Shown: positions 26,019 through 35,705 of the stretch, one piece after another
Numbering within the stretch: position 1 is the stretch's first letter
How the letters are laid out: each line of letters begins with the position of its first letter
Assembly (NCBI RefSeq): GCF_008727795.1
Contig: NZ_CP044222.1
Location: 2,046,001 to 2,110,000 of the forward strand
Length of the DNA: 64,000 nucleotides
Reading direction: 5' to 3'
DNA from: Nitrincola iocasae
GTDB lineage: Bacteria; Pseudomonadota; Gammaproteobacteria; Pseudomonadales; Balneatricaceae
The notes under the pieces: generated by a model
What the model saw: the letters and a program-made list of their open reading frames with translations, nothing else
What the model was told of the DNA's origin: nothing
Databases searched by the model: none
Made by a program: the position numbers and the translations under genes

Positions 26019-27359
26019 TCAATAACGTTGCTTAGGACTTTGCTGATCCTGAGCTTTCAGATAACGCAGTTTTTCGGCTATTTTAATTTCCAGCCCTCGC
26101 GGCGCCGGGTCGTAATACACCCGATCCTGAATCGCTTCCGGCAGGTAATTTTCACCCGCGGCATAGGCATCAGGTTCATTGTGCGCGTAACGGTATTCAT
26201 CACCGTAGCCTTGGGCTTTCATCAACGCGGTAGGTGCATTGCGCAGATGCACTGGCACCTCGTGTGAGGCTTCCTGTCTGACATCAGCGCGGCATTGATT
26301 AAAGGCCTGATACAGCGCATTACTTTTAGGCGCACAGGCACAATAAACGGCCGCCTGCGCTATCGCACGCTCGCCCTCGGCAGGTCCGACACGTTCAAAG
26401 GCATCCCAGGCCGCGATCGCCACTTGCATCGCGCGTGGATCGGCATTGCCGATATCTTCAGAGGCTATGGCGACCAGTCGTCTGGCTACATAGAGCGGAT
26501 CACAGCCACCCTCGAGCATACGACAATACCAGTACAGCGCGCCATCCGGAGATGAGCCGCGTACCGACTTATGAAACGCTGAGATCATATCGTAAAACAG
26601 ATCCCCGCCTTTATCAAAGCGGCCCCCCCCCGACTGCATCACTTCGTCCAGGGCGGCGGCGGTGATGTGTTCGCTATCACCAGCTGGCTCGGCCAGATCA
26701 GTAGCCAGTTCCAGTAAATTCAGGGCTCGCCGGGCATCACCATCAGCCGCAAGGATTAGCTGTTGCATCACGCCATCTTCAAAAACGAAACGCCGCTGAC
26801 CCAATCCACGCGGCTCATCAGACAAAGCCCGATCTATCACCTGCTGGATATCGCTGTTTTCCAGTCCACGCAACAAATACACCCGAGCTCGCGATAGCAA
26901 AGCGTTATTCAACTCAAATGACGGGTTTTCGGTGGTCGCACCAATAAAAACCACTGTACCGTCTTCCACATAAGGCAGAAACGCATCTTGCTGAGATTTG
27001 TTGAATCTGTGTACCTCATCAACAAACAGCAGTGTTTTACGTCCACGCTGGGCACGTATCTGTTTGGCTTCCTCTACCGCTTGTCGAATATCCTTTACCC
27101 CTGACAGCACCGCTGACAGGGTAATGAAATGGGCATCACTTTGATGCGCAATCAGGCGTGCCAAAGTGGTTTTTCCTACTCCGGGCGGCCCCCACAGGAT
27201 CATGGAGTGTACGTACCCCTGCTCTATTGCTTTACGCAAGGGTTTGCCAGCTGCCAACAGGTGCGTCTGCCCGGCATACTCATCCAGCGTCAGTGGGCGC
27301 ATTCGAGCCGCAAGAGGCTGGTAACCGGCAGGCTCACTGTCAGCAAAAAGATCGGTCAT
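26019..27359 (-). CDS. rarA: Replication-associated recombination AAA+ ATPase RarA
   Basis: RarA (MgsA) is a tetrameric AAA+ ATPase related to clamp-loader subunits that acts at stalled forks. It has 446 residues with Walker A GPPGVGKTT (57-65), Walker B LLFVDEVHRFNK, sensor GATTENPSFELN and the C-terminal MgsA tetramerisation region (about 270-420: SVRGSSPDGALYWYCRMLEGG). The ATG shares its A with the lolA stop codon, so it is translationally coupled to lolA, as in E. coli. Confidence 0.95.
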   Translation of the reverse strand: MTDLFADSEPAGYQPLAARMRPLTLDEYAGQTHLLAAGKPLRKAIEQGYVHSMILWGPPGVGKTTLARLIAHQSDAHFITLSAVLSGVKDIRQAVEEAKQIRAQRGRKTLLFVDEVHRFNKSQQDAFLPYVEDGTVVFIGATTENPSFELNNALLSRARVYLLRGLENSDIQQVIDRALSDEPRGLGQRRFVFEDGVMQQLILAADGDARRALNLLELATDLAEPAGDSEHITAAALDEVMQSGGGRFDKGGDLFYDMISAFHKSVRGSSPDGALYWYCRMLEGGCDPLYVARRLVAIASEDIGNADPRAMQVAIAAWDAFERVGPAEGERAIAQAAVYCACAPKSNALYQAFNQCRADVRQEASHEVPVHLRNAPTALMKAQGYGDEYRYAHNEPDAYAAGENYLPEAIQDRVYYDPAPRGLEIKIAEKLRYLKAQDQQSPKQRY

Positions 27360-27982
27360 CAGAAAGCGGCATCCAGAATCACATCAACATTTTCGGGTGG
27401 TTCAAACTGAAACAGCGCTTCATCCAGTTCCGGATTGAGCTGCTGCGATGACAACTGAATCACCGAGCGCTGACCCAGGGTATCATCCAGCATCAGCTCA
27501 GAAAGTACTGCATCCTTGAACAATAACCTTACCCTTGAAAATAGCGCCTCTTGAGACTCTTTAGGCAGCAGTTCAAATACGCGGACATCCTCATAGCTCT
27601 GCGTCAAACTAACCTCATAGCGTGTATCCAGTTCGTGAATACGCCCATTCAGAATCAATGCCGGTGCACTGTCGGTATTGGCTTCAGCGGGTTTCCGCGT
27701 GGCCTGTTCCAGATCAGGATCATAGATCCAGATATATTCCCCATCAGAAATAATATCCTGTGGGAAAGGCGTCAGTGTTTTCCAGATGAATTTATCCGGA
27801 CGAGAAACAGCAAAGTAACCGCTGGAGCTTTCGCCCGCTTCACCCTGTTCATTGATTATGGATTGTTCAAAATCTGCCTGAAACCGATCATATCCTGACA
27901 GCAGCGAGGCCAGCTCATCCAGAGGTTGTGCACTAACAGGTAAGGTCAGTGTTAAGCAAAGTAGAGCAATCAGTTTTCGCAT
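27359..27982 (-). CDS. lolA: Outer-membrane lipoprotein carrier protein LolA
   Basis: Periplasmic chaperone that carries lipoproteins from LolCDE to LolB. I start it at the ATG at 27982, giving 207 residues with a clean signal peptide (MRKLIALLCLTLTLPVSA, cleavage before QPLDE). A longer in-frame start at 28084 would lie inside ftsK and put 34 polar residues before the signal. Family features: YDRFQADFEQ, SSGYFAVSRPDKFIWKT and DGEYIWIYDPDLEQATRK. It begins 13 bases after ftsK and overlaps rarA by one base. Confidence 0.94.
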   Translation of the reverse strand: MRKLIALLCLTLTLPVSAQPLDELASLLSGYDRFQADFEQSIINEQGEAGESSSGYFAVSRPDKFIWKTLTPFPQDIISDGEYIWIYDPDLEQATRKPAEANTDSAPALILNGRIHELDTRYEVSLTQSYEDVRVFELLPKESQEALFSRVRLLFKDAVLSELMLDDTLGQRSVIQLSSQQLNPELDEALFQFEPPENVDVILDAAF

Positions 27983-27995
27983 CAAGTGTTCCTTG

Positions 27996-30500
27996 TTAAT
28001 CTCTTGGGGGCGGTGGGGCCAGCACTTCACGCTGTCCATTACTACCCGCTGTTGAAACAACACCGGCTGACTCCATGGTTTCAATCATGCGTGCTGCACG
28101 GTTGTAGCCAATTTTCAGTCTGCGCTGTACCGCCGATATTGAAGCCTTACGACTGTCTGTAACGAAAGCAACAGCTTCGTCATAGAGTTCGTCCTGCTCA
28201 TCATCGAACATGCCAGCTGAACCTCCGCCGAACGCACCGCCTTCATCACCACCATCTGACATAATCTCATCCAGATAGTTCGGGGGCCCCATCTGCTTCC
28301 AGGCCTCAACGGTACGATGCACTTCATCATCGCTGACAAACGCGCCATGCACGCGATTGGGAATACTGGTGCCTGCCGGCAGATACAACATATCGCCGTA
28401 ACCCAGCAGGTTCTCAGCACCTGACTGATCCAGAATGGTGCGTGAGTCAATTTTTGACGACACCTGAAAAGCTATCCGGGTGGGTACGTTCGCCTTGATC
28501 AGGCCGGTAATGACATCCACTGAGGGACGCTGAGTCGCCAGAATTAAATGAATACCCGCCGCACGCGCTTTTTGTGCAATTCGGGCAATCAGCTCCTCAA
28601 CTTTTTTACCCACCACCATGATCATATCGGCGAACTCGTCGATCACCACAACGATATAGGGCAGCGTGGTTAAGGGGGGCGCTGGCTCATCGGCTGGCAA
28701 GCCATAGTCTTCGGCTTTCCATAACGGGTCTTTTAGCGGCTGCCCGGCGGCTTCGGCTTCCAACACCTTGTCATTGTAGCCACCGATGTTTCTCACCCCC
28801 ATTTTCGCCATCAGCCGATAGCGACGTTCCATTTCACCGACACACCAACGCAAGCCACCTGCGGCCTCTTTCATATCGGTGATGACCGGTGTCAGAAGAT
28901 GCGGAATACCTTCGTAAATCGACAGCTCCAGCATTTTCGGATCAACCAGGATCAGCCGCACTTCTTCGGGCGTAGCTTTAAACAGCAAACTCAGCAGCAT
29001 GGCATTCACACCCACCGATTTACCCGACCCGGTAGTACCCGCGACCAATAAATGGGGCATTTTTGCCAGATTGGTCACAACCGGATTACCGCCAATATCA
29101 TTGCCTAGCGCCAGGGTCAGCTTTGAACGCGCTTCAGCGAAGGGTTTAGAGTTGAGTACCTCACTGAGGTGCACAATCTGGCGTGACTCATTGGGTATTT
29201 CAATACCTACCACGGACTTACCCGGTATCACCTCCACGACACGCACACTGGATACCGTCATGGAACGGGCCAGATCCTTGGCCAGATTACTGATTTTACT
29301 GGCTTTAACACCAGGCGCCGGTTGAATTTCAAAGCGTGTAATCACCGGCCCTGGATTTACCTCAACCACTTCAGCAATTACGCCGAAATCCTTAAGTTTG
29401 TCTTCAAGCAAACGGGACATACTTTCCAGCTGCTCTTCGCTGTAACCCTGGGTCTGTTGTAATTCAGGTGCATCCAACAGCTCCAGAGAAGGCAGTTTCA
29501 TCGGTTTTTTAACTACAACCGCCGCCGCTGTGCTGGTTTCAACCGCATTATCAGCATCCTCCAGCGGCTTATGTGTTTCTGATAACGGCACAATTTTCAG
29601 ATGGCGGCGCTGTTCAACCTGTTGCGCTGTCTCAGCAACCAAAGGTTGATCAACTGCTGCCGGTGTGACTTTGGGTGCAACGGCTGGCGAGGCCTCAACT
29701 GCAGAGGCTTCCGGTGCCCGTACACGTGCCACCATCGACTCAAGGCGTGGTTCGCGACGTTCCTCAGTTGAAGGAGCAACAGCTGTTTGCTTAGCGGAGC
29801 TTTCTGTCGTTTTCTTAACCGGCAACTTGATGGCAGGCACTTTCAGCGCTGGAAAGCTAACGGCTGAAGCACGGCTCAGCAGTTTCGGTATAGCAAATAG
29901 CAGTTGACCGGTAAAATCGACCAACGCCAGCCAGGAAACCTCCATAAACAGGGTTAAACCAGACAAAAGCAACACCCAGGCTAAAAGCGTTGTTCCCGGC
30001 ACGCTGAATACAGCAATACTGAGATCAGATAAAGCATGGCCCACTAATCCACCTGCTGTGAAGGGTAAATTAAGGGGCTGATTGGAAATATGAACCGATA
30101 ACAGGATTGTTAATCCCAACAGTAATACCAAGGCACCGGTAAAGCGAAGCATCAGATAGGGAATGGCATCCAATAAGCCTACTTTTCGGCGCCACAGAAA
30201 ACGTAGCGTTGGCCAGAGTATCAGTAAAGGAATAATCCAGGCAGCCAAGCCAGTAAAAGAGATCAGCAAATCGGACAACCAGGCACCGGCAACCCCTGCC
30301 CAATTGGAAACAGTCGGCTGATAGCCAGCATGGGACCAACCGGGGTCGGCAGGTTCATAGCTCCACACAGCCAGACACAAAAACAAGGCTACACCCAGGA
30401 TCACGATCAGACCCGCTTCCTTGAACACGCGCGCCAGGTGTTGGCTCAGGGGTAACGGACGGGACACTCCGCGCTCACTCACATTTTTATCCTTACGCAT
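27996..30500 (-). CDS. ftsK: DNA translocase FtsK
   Basis: Septal DNA pump that moves chromosome ends and activates XerCD at dif. It has 834 residues, shorter than E. coli FtsK because the linker is short. Four hydrophobic segments occupy about 25-205, followed by a Pro/Ala/Glu-rich linker (about 205-330). The motor follows, with Walker A GTTGSGKS (488-495) and Walker B IVVVIDEFADMIM. The C-terminal gamma winged helix (about 765-830) reads the KOPS sequence (SISAVQRRLKIGYNRAARMIE). The start is the ATG at 30500 after a purine-rich stretch. It heads a run of seven same-strand genes and is divergent from trxB. Confidence 0.96.
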   Translation of the reverse strand: MRKDKNVSERGVSRPLPLSQHLARVFKEAGLIVILGVALFLCLAVWSYEPADPGWSHAGYQPTVSNWAGVAGAWLSDLLISFTGLAAWIIPLLILWPTLRFLWRRKVGLLDAIPYLMLRFTGALVLLLGLTILLSVHISNQPLNLPFTAGGLVGHALSDLSIAVFSVPGTTLLAWVLLLSGLTLFMEVSWLALVDFTGQLLFAIPKLLSRASAVSFPALKVPAIKLPVKKTTESSAKQTAVAPSTEERREPRLESMVARVRAPEASAVEASPAVAPKVTPAAVDQPLVAETAQQVEQRRHLKIVPLSETHKPLEDADNAVETSTAAAVVVKKPMKLPSLELLDAPELQQTQGYSEEQLESMSRLLEDKLKDFGVIAEVVEVNPGPVITRFEIQPAPGVKASKISNLAKDLARSMTVSSVRVVEVIPGKSVVGIEIPNESRQIVHLSEVLNSKPFAEARSKLTLALGNDIGGNPVVTNLAKMPHLLVAGTTGSGKSVGVNAMLLSLLFKATPEEVRLILVDPKMLELSIYEGIPHLLTPVITDMKEAAGGLRWCVGEMERRYRLMAKMGVRNIGGYNDKVLEAEAAGQPLKDPLWKAEDYGLPADEPAPPLTTLPYIVVVIDEFADMIMVVGKKVEELIARIAQKARAAGIHLILATQRPSVDVITGLIKANVPTRIAFQVSSKIDSRTILDQSGAENLLGYGDMLYLPAGTSIPNRVHGAFVSDDEVHRTVEAWKQMGPPNYLDEIMSDGGDEGGAFGGGSAGMFDDEQDELYDEAVAFVTDSRKASISAVQRRLKIGYNRAARMIETMESAGVVSTAGSNGQREVLAPPPPRD

Positions 30501-30652
30501 TTATATCCAAACATTATTCAATCACAGGAGCCATATTGTGCCACAAACCACCCTCAAGACAGGAGTGGCAATAGGTTACTATTATCACGCTATTTGTTTA
30601 TCATCAGCGATAAATCTTCACCGAGCCGTTTTTGATAGGACATTTTAATACC

Positions 30653-31609
30653 ATGAGCACTAACAAACACCACAGATTGATCATCCTCGGCTCCGGCCCT
30701 GCCGGCTACACTGCCGCAGTTTACGCTGCCCGTGCCAATCTTAACCCGGTTGTTATTACCGGCATGCAGGCCGGAGGACAATTAACCACCACCACTGACG
30801 TTGATAATTGGCCGGGTGACGTCGAGGGCGTACAAGGCCCTGAATTAATGCAACGCATGCAAAGTCATGCTGAACGCTTTAATACAGAAGTAATTTTTGA
30901 CCACATTCATACCGCAGAGTTGCAACAAAAACCCTTCAGATTGGTCGGCGATATGGGTGAATACACCTGCGATGCGCTGATCATTGCAACCGGTGCTTCT
31001 GCACAGTATTTAGGCCTTGAATCTGAAGAAGCATTCAAAGGCAAGGGTGTCAGCGCCTGCGCCACCTGCGATGGCTTCTTTTATCGTGGTCAGAAAGTTG
31101 CTGTGATCGGTGGCGGCAATACTGCAGTTGAAGAGGCACTCTATCTGTCTAACATCGCCGCCGAAGTCACGCTTGTTCACCGTCGTGATTCACTGCGTAG
31201 TGAAAAAATTCTGCAGGACAAACTGTTTGAACGCGCCGAAAATGGCAATGTTCGTCTGCTCTGGAATCATCAACTGGACGAAGTCCTGGGTGATGAGATG
31301 GGTGTAACCGGCATGCGGGTAAAAAGCACCGAAAATGGTGAGACACAGGATATCGATTTGCAAGGCGTCTTTATAGCGATTGGCCATAAGCCTAACACTG
31401 AGCTGTTTACCAACCAACTAGACATGCACAACGGTTACCTGAAAATTCATTCAGGCCTAGAGGGTAATGCCACCATGACCAGTATTGAGGGTGTTTTTGC
31501 CGCCGGTGATGTATCGGATCACATCTACCGCCAAGCCGTCACCTCAGCAGGTTTTGGCTGCATGGCGGCACTGGATGCAGAACGCTACCTCGATGATCTG
31601 AAAAACTAA
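30653..31609 (+). CDS. trxB: Thioredoxin reductase
   Basis: Flavoprotein that passes NADPH electrons to thioredoxin. It has 318 residues from the ATG at 30653 (E. coli 321). Motifs: FAD fold GSGPAGYTAAVYAARANL, redox-active CATC (C136, C139) in SACATCDGFFYRG, NADPH fold IGGGNTAVEEALYL, and C-terminal GVFAAGDV. A TTG seven codons upstream (30632) is an alternative start with a similarly weak ribosome-binding site. It is divergent from ftsK and 18 bases ahead of aat, so a trxB-aat-bpt transcript is likely. Confidence 0.96.
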   Translation: MSTNKHHRLIILGSGPAGYTAAVYAARANLNPVVITGMQAGGQLTTTTDVDNWPGDVEGVQGPELMQRMQSHAERFNTEVIFDHIHTAELQQKPFRLVGDMGEYTCDALIIATGASAQYLGLESEEAFKGKGVSACATCDGFFYRGQKVAVIGGGNTAVEEALYLSNIAAEVTLVHRRDSLRSEKILQDKLFERAENGNVRLLWNHQLDEVLGDEMGVTGMRVKSTENGETQDIDLQGVFIAIGHKPNTELFTNQLDMHNGYLKIHSGLEGNATMTSIEGVFAAGDVSDHIYRQAVTSAGFGCMAALDAERYLDDLKN

Positions 31610-31627
31610 TCAAAAGGCCATACCGCC

Positions 31628-32344
31628 ATGATTGTCTGGCTGGACAATGCGGATACCCCCTTTCCTCCCCCCGAGCAGGCTCTGGAGCATCCTGACGGCT
31701 TGCTTGCGGCAGGAGGCGGCTTATCCCCACAGCGCCTGCTGAGTGCTTACCGCCAAGGTATTTTTCCTTGGTATAATCCTGGTGAGCCGATACTCTGGTG
31801 GAGTCCTAATCCGCGCTGTACCATCCGACCATCCGACCTGCATATTTCACGCAGCCTGCGCAAGCAACTACTGCGTGAAGACTACTCTGTCACCTTCGAT
31901 AATGCCTTTATTGACGTCATTAAAGCCTGCGCCGCCACTCGCTCAAACCAACCCGGCACCTGGATAAGCACCGAAATAATGGCGGCTTATTTTCGACTAC
32001 ACCAACTGGGTATTGCACACTCTGTTGAAGTCTGGCGGGATGATAGTCTGATTGGCGGTTTGTATGGGCTGGGAATAGGCTCACTGTTTTTTGGTGAATC
32101 CATGTTCAGCCGTGCTGATAATGCCTCAAAAATCGCCTTCAGCTATCTTTGTGTACAATTACAGCAGTGGCAATTTCAACTAATTGACTGTCAGGTCTAC
32201 AATAGTCACTTAGAAAGTCTTGGTGCCGGACTCATGCCTCGCGATGAATTTCTCGACTTGCTTGCCTGCCACCTGGACGATCCAGAACCGCAAACATGGC
32301 AGTTCAACGTAAATGCTCGCCAGGTAGCAGGTAAAACTTTATGA
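31628..32344 (+). CDS. aat: Leucyl/phenylalanyl-tRNA--protein transferase
   Basis: Adds Leu or Phe from aminoacyl-tRNA to proteins with N-terminal Lys or Arg, making them ClpS-ClpA substrates (bacterial N-degron pathway). The 238 residues contain the family blocks DGLLAAGGGLSPQRLLSAY, GIFPWYNPGEPILWWSPNPR, and GESMFSRADNASKIAF, of the GNAT-like fold. The stop overlaps the bpt start in ATGA. The N-terminal extension before FPPPEQA is short, as usual. Confidence 0.96.
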   Translation: MIVWLDNADTPFPPPEQALEHPDGLLAAGGGLSPQRLLSAYRQGIFPWYNPGEPILWWSPNPRCTIRPSDLHISRSLRKQLLREDYSVTFDNAFIDVIKACAATRSNQPGTWISTEIMAAYFRLHQLGIAHSVEVWRDDSLIGGLYGLGIGSLFFGESMFSRADNASKIAFSYLCVQLQQWQFQLIDCQVYNSHLESLGAGLMPRDEFLDLLACHLDDPEPQTWQFNVNARQVAGKTL

Positions 32345-33063
32345 GTGACATGCATACGTTACGTTTTTACGTAACCCCTTCTCACAATTGCAGCTATCTA
32401 CCTGATCGACAGGCGAAAACCCTGTTTGTCGATCCGCAGATAGAAATTACTACCGATACCTACAGTCAGCTGTCTGAATTAGGGTTCCGACGTAGCGGCA
32501 GCCACGTCTATCGGCCGCACTGCGAAGGTTGCCAGGCTTGCCAGTCAATTCGCATACCCGTCGGCTTTTTCAAGCCCAGCAAAACCCAGCGACGACTAAT
32601 TAATATGAATAGCGACCTGAAGGTCATGCGCAAGGCACCCAGCATGTCCCGGGAGTATTTTGCACTGTACAAAGCCTATATTGACGCACGCCACTCCGAT
32701 GGCGATATGTACCCACCGACACCGGAACAGTTTCACCAATTTCTGATTGATGGTGCACTAGATAGTTGGTTTTATGAATTTCGTGATCCAGATGACAAGC
32801 TGGTCTGCCTTGCAGTAACCGACCACCTACATCAGTCCATGTCGGCGCTCTATACCTTTTTTAATCCTGATGAAACTCGTCGTAGCCTGGGCACCTATGC
32901 CATCCTGTGGCAGTTACAGGAAGCAAGCCGCCGGAGTATGCAGTATCTGTATCTAGGCTATTGGGTTAGAGATTGTCGCAAAATGAGCTATAAAACCGCT
33001 TTTAAGCCGCTGGAAATGCTTATTGATGGTCACTGGACGCATTTTCGACAAGAATCATTTTGA
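32341..33063 (+). CDS. bpt: Aspartate/glutamate leucyltransferase (Bpt, ATE1-like)
   Basis: Transfers Leu to proteins with N-terminal Asp or Glu, the second branch of the N-degron pathway, absent from E. coli. It has 240 residues. The ATE N-domain carries HNCSYLPDRQAKTLF and the CxxC-like cluster HCEGCQACQSIR. The C-domain has SALYTFFNPDETRRSLGTY and YLYLGYWVRDCRKMSYK. It overlaps aat by four bases (ATGA), so both transferases are made together. The infA promoter seems to overlap its stop codon. Confidence 0.94.
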   Translation: MSDMHTLRFYVTPSHNCSYLPDRQAKTLFVDPQIEITTDTYSQLSELGFRRSGSHVYRPHCEGCQACQSIRIPVGFFKPSKTQRRLINMNSDLKVMRKAPSMSREYFALYKAYIDARHSDGDMYPPTPEQFHQFLIDGALDSWFYEFRDPDDKLVCLAVTDHLHQSMSALYTFFNPDETRRSLGTYAILWQLQEASRRSMQYLYLGYWVRDCRKMSYKTAFKPLEMLIDGHWTHFRQESF

Positions 33064-33087
33064 ATCAGGCACTTTTTCAGGTAGAAT
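33060..33087 (+). promoter_or_regulatory. Predicted sigma-70 promoter of infA
   Basis: TTGAAT (33060-33065, overlapping the bpt stop) and TAGAAT (33082-33087) are 16 bases apart. This would give a leader of about 65 bases ahead of infA that contains the 14-bp tandem repeat at 33110-33137. Confidence 0.5.
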
Positions 33088-33109
33088 CTGCGCCTTTGAA
33101 ACCGGACAA

Positions 33110-33137
33110 GGTTTTAATCAACCGGTTTTAATCAACC
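33110..33137. repeat. 14-bp tandem duplication in the infA leader
   Basis: GGTTTTAATCAACC occurs twice without a gap (33110-33123, 33124-33137), 22 bases before the infA start. Each unit can pair weakly with itself (GGTT/AACC), so alternative hairpins between units are possible. Confidence 0.8.
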
Positions 33138-33158
33138 AGTCTCAGAGGTAATCACTGA

Positions 33159-33377
33159 ATGGCGAAAGAAGATTCATTTGAAATGGAAGGGACTGTAATA
33201 GACACCCTCCCAAACACTATGTTCCGTGTTGAGCTGGAAAACGGCCATGTTGTTACGGCTCATATTTCCGGCAAAATGCGCAAACACTACATCCGTATTC
33301 TGACGGGCGACAAGGTCAAGGTTGAACTCACACCTTATGACCTGAGCAAAGGGCGTATCACTTATCGCGCACGCTGA
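33159..33377 (+). CDS. infA: Translation initiation factor IF-1
   Basis: A 72-residue OB-fold protein that binds the ribosomal A site during initiation. The sequence MAKEDSFEMEGTVIDTLPN, then FRVELENGHVVTAHISGKMR, is close to E. coli IF-1 over the full length. AGAGGTAA precedes the ATG. It sits between bpt and the convergent clpA, as in many gammaproteobacteria, and ends at a bidirectional terminator. Confidence 0.98.
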   Translation: MAKEDSFEMEGTVIDTLPNTMFRVELENGHVVTAHISGKMRKHYIRILTGDKVKVELTPYDLSKGRITYRAR

Positions 33378-33410
33378 AAAACGGCGGTTCTTTTAGCTAC
33401 CGCCGCTTTT
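33376..33410. terminator. Bidirectional intrinsic terminator between infA and clpA
   Basis: CGGCGGT (33382-33388) pairs with ACCGCCG (33399-33405) around a ten-base loop. The plus strand continues CTTTTC and the minus strand TTTTTC, so it can end both infA and clpA transcripts. Confidence 0.8.
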
Positions 33411-33435
33411 CATTCTGGCAGACGATAAGCAGCCC

Positions 33436-35694
33436 TCAGGCTGCTACCGTCTCGCAGATCAACTTGATATCACCCTCATCGGCTGATATCTCCACATCCC
33501 CACCGCGTTCCGCCAGTTCTCCGAAGAGTATCATTTCCGCCAAGGGCTTCTTGATTTTCTCCTGAATCAATCGGCGCATCGGGCGAGCACCCATTTTCTC
33601 ATCGTAGCCATGCTCAGCCAACCAGTTACGGGCTGATTCAGTGACATTCAAGACCACCTGCTTTTCATCCAGCTGCGCTTGAAGCTCAGTCAGGAACTTG
33701 TCTACAACGCCCTTAATTACATCCGGGTTCAGTGGTTTAAACTGAATAACACTGTCCAGACGGTTGCGAAATTCAGGTGTAAACAGGCGCTTCAAGGCCT
33801 CCATACCATCGGTACTGTGATCCTGATGAGTAAAGCCAATAGAGGGCCGACTCATGGCCTCAGCACCCACGTTGGTTGTCATCACCAAGACCACATTACG
33901 GAAATCAGCCTTACGACCATTGTTATCCGTCAGCGTACCGTTATCCATCACCTGCAGCAGGATATTGAACACTTCCGGATGCGCCTTCTCTATCTCATCC
34001 AGCAATAACACACAATGAGGTGATTTTGTGATCGCCTCCGTCAGCAAGCCGCCCTGATCAAAACCGACATACCCAGGTGGCGCACCGATCAGGCGCGATA
34101 CCGTATGCCGCTCCATATACTCAGACATATCAAAGCGTACCAGCTCAATCCCCATAATACGGGCCAACTGAGCGGTTACTTCTGTTTTACCCACACCGGT
34201 AGGACCGGCAAACAGGAAAGAACCCACCGGCTTATTCGGCTCTTTAAGGCCCGCTCGGGACAGCTTAATCGCAGCCGCCAGTGTATCAATGGCTTCATCC
34301 TGTCCCAGCACTACCATTTTCAGGTTAGAGTCCAGCTTTCTGAGTAGATCTTTATCAGAGGCAGACACGCTTTTCGGCGGTATACGCGCTATTTTCGCGA
34401 CAACGGCTTCAACTTCGGCGACATCTATGATTTTTTTACGATTTTCCGGCTTTTGCAGGCGTTGATACGCACCACTTTCATCGATGACATCAATGGCTTT
34501 ATCGGGCATATGCTTGTCATTGATATAACGATCCGCAAGTTCGGCTGCCGCCTTAAGTGCTGCATCGGTATATTCCAGATCATGATGCTCCTCAAAACGG
34601 GATTTGAGCCCCTTGAGGATCTGATAGGTATCAGCCACGCTAGGCTCCAGCACATCCACTTTCTGGAAACGTCGCGCCAACGCCCGATCTTTCTCAAATA
34701 TTCCTCTGAATTCCTGGAAGGTGGTGGAACCGATACAGCGTATCTCACCCGAGCTCAGTAGTGGCTTGAGTAGATTGGAGGCATCCATGGAGCCACCAGA
34801 GGCGGCACCAGCACCAATAATGGTATGTATCTCATCAATAAAAAGAATTGCTTTAGGTTTCTGACGAATTTCATTCAGCAGATTTTTTAGGCGCTTCTCA
34901 AAATCGCCGCGATACTTGGTACCGGCCAGTAAAGCACCAAGGTCCAACGAATAGACCACGCTGTCAGCGATAATTTCGGGCACGGAATCTTCGATAATCA
35001 GCTTCGCCAATCCTTCGGCTATGGCGGTTTTACCAACACCGGCCTCGCCAACCAACAGCGGATTATTCTTACGTCGACGCGACAGTATCTGCACCACACG
35101 CTCCATTTCCATATCACGTCCAACCAACGGATCTATGCGCCCTTGGGCTGCCTGTTGATTAAGGTTAACGGCATACTGCGACAAGGCGCTCTTGCTCTGG
35201 TTTTCTCCATCAACCTCTGCAGCATCCTCATCCGATTGCTCAGATTGAGGCGAATCACCCACACGGGATATACCGTGAGAGATATAATTCACTACATCAA
35301 CACGCTCAATGCCCTGCTGCTGCAAAACAAAGGCGGCATGACTTTCCTGCTCGCTGAAAATAGCTACCAGGACATTAGCACCATTGACATCCGACTTCCC
35401 GGAAGATTGCACATGAAATACGGCACGCTGCAGCACTCGCTGAAAGCCCAGTGTCGGCTGGGTTTCCACATTGGGAATATTATCTGGTAGTAGTGGTGTG
35501 GTTTCTTCAATAAACTGCGCCAACTGATCACGCAACCGGTTAAAGTCAGCTCCACAAGCCAACAACACCTCCGCCGCATCACGATTATCCAGCAGTGCCA
35601 GCAACAGATGCTCAATGGTCATATACTCATGACGCTTGTCGCGCGCTCCCCGAAAGGCAGCACTCAGAGTTTCTTCAAGTTCTCGATTCAACAT
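33436..35694 (-). CDS. clpA: ATP-dependent Clp protease ATPase subunit ClpA
   Basis: Double-AAA+ unfoldase that feeds ClpP and receives N-degron substrates from ClpS. It has 752 residues (E. coli 758). The N-domain with two Clp repeats (1-145) is followed by D1 with Walker A GEAGVGKT (216-223) and D2 with Walker A GPTGVGKT (497-504, K503). VLLLDEIEKAHPEVFN is the D2 Walker B. The D2 arginine and sensor region end in GARPMRRLIQEKIKKPLAE. It follows clpS by 11 bases. ClpP is not in the window. Confidence 0.97.
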   Translation of the reverse strand: MLNRELEETLSAAFRGARDKRHEYMTIEHLLLALLDNRDAAEVLLACGADFNRLRDQLAQFIEETTPLLPDNIPNVETQPTLGFQRVLQRAVFHVQSSGKSDVNGANVLVAIFSEQESHAAFVLQQQGIERVDVVNYISHGISRVGDSPQSEQSDEDAAEVDGENQSKSALSQYAVNLNQQAAQGRIDPLVGRDMEMERVVQILSRRRKNNPLLVGEAGVGKTAIAEGLAKLIIEDSVPEIIADSVVYSLDLGALLAGTKYRGDFEKRLKNLLNEIRQKPKAILFIDEIHTIIGAGAASGGSMDASNLLKPLLSSGEIRCIGSTTFQEFRGIFEKDRALARRFQKVDVLEPSVADTYQILKGLKSRFEEHHDLEYTDAALKAAAELADRYINDKHMPDKAIDVIDESGAYQRLQKPENRKKIIDVAEVEAVVAKIARIPPKSVSASDKDLLRKLDSNLKMVVLGQDEAIDTLAAAIKLSRAGLKEPNKPVGSFLFAGPTGVGKTEVTAQLARIMGIELVRFDMSEYMERHTVSRLIGAPPGYVGFDQGGLLTEAITKSPHCVLLLDEIEKAHPEVFNILLQVMDNGTLTDNNGRKADFRNVVLVMTTNVGAEAMSRPSIGFTHQDHSTDGMEALKRLFTPEFRNRLDSVIQFKPLNPDVIKGVVDKFLTELQAQLDEKQVVLNVTESARNWLAEHGYDEKMGARPMRRLIQEKIKKPLAEMILFGELAERGGDVEISADEGDIKLICETVAA

Positions 35695-35705
35695 AGGGCT
35701 ACCTC

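Noticed and set aside
27359..28084. Long version of LolA (241 residues)
   Set aside because: The first 34 residues lie inside ftsK and would precede the signal peptide.
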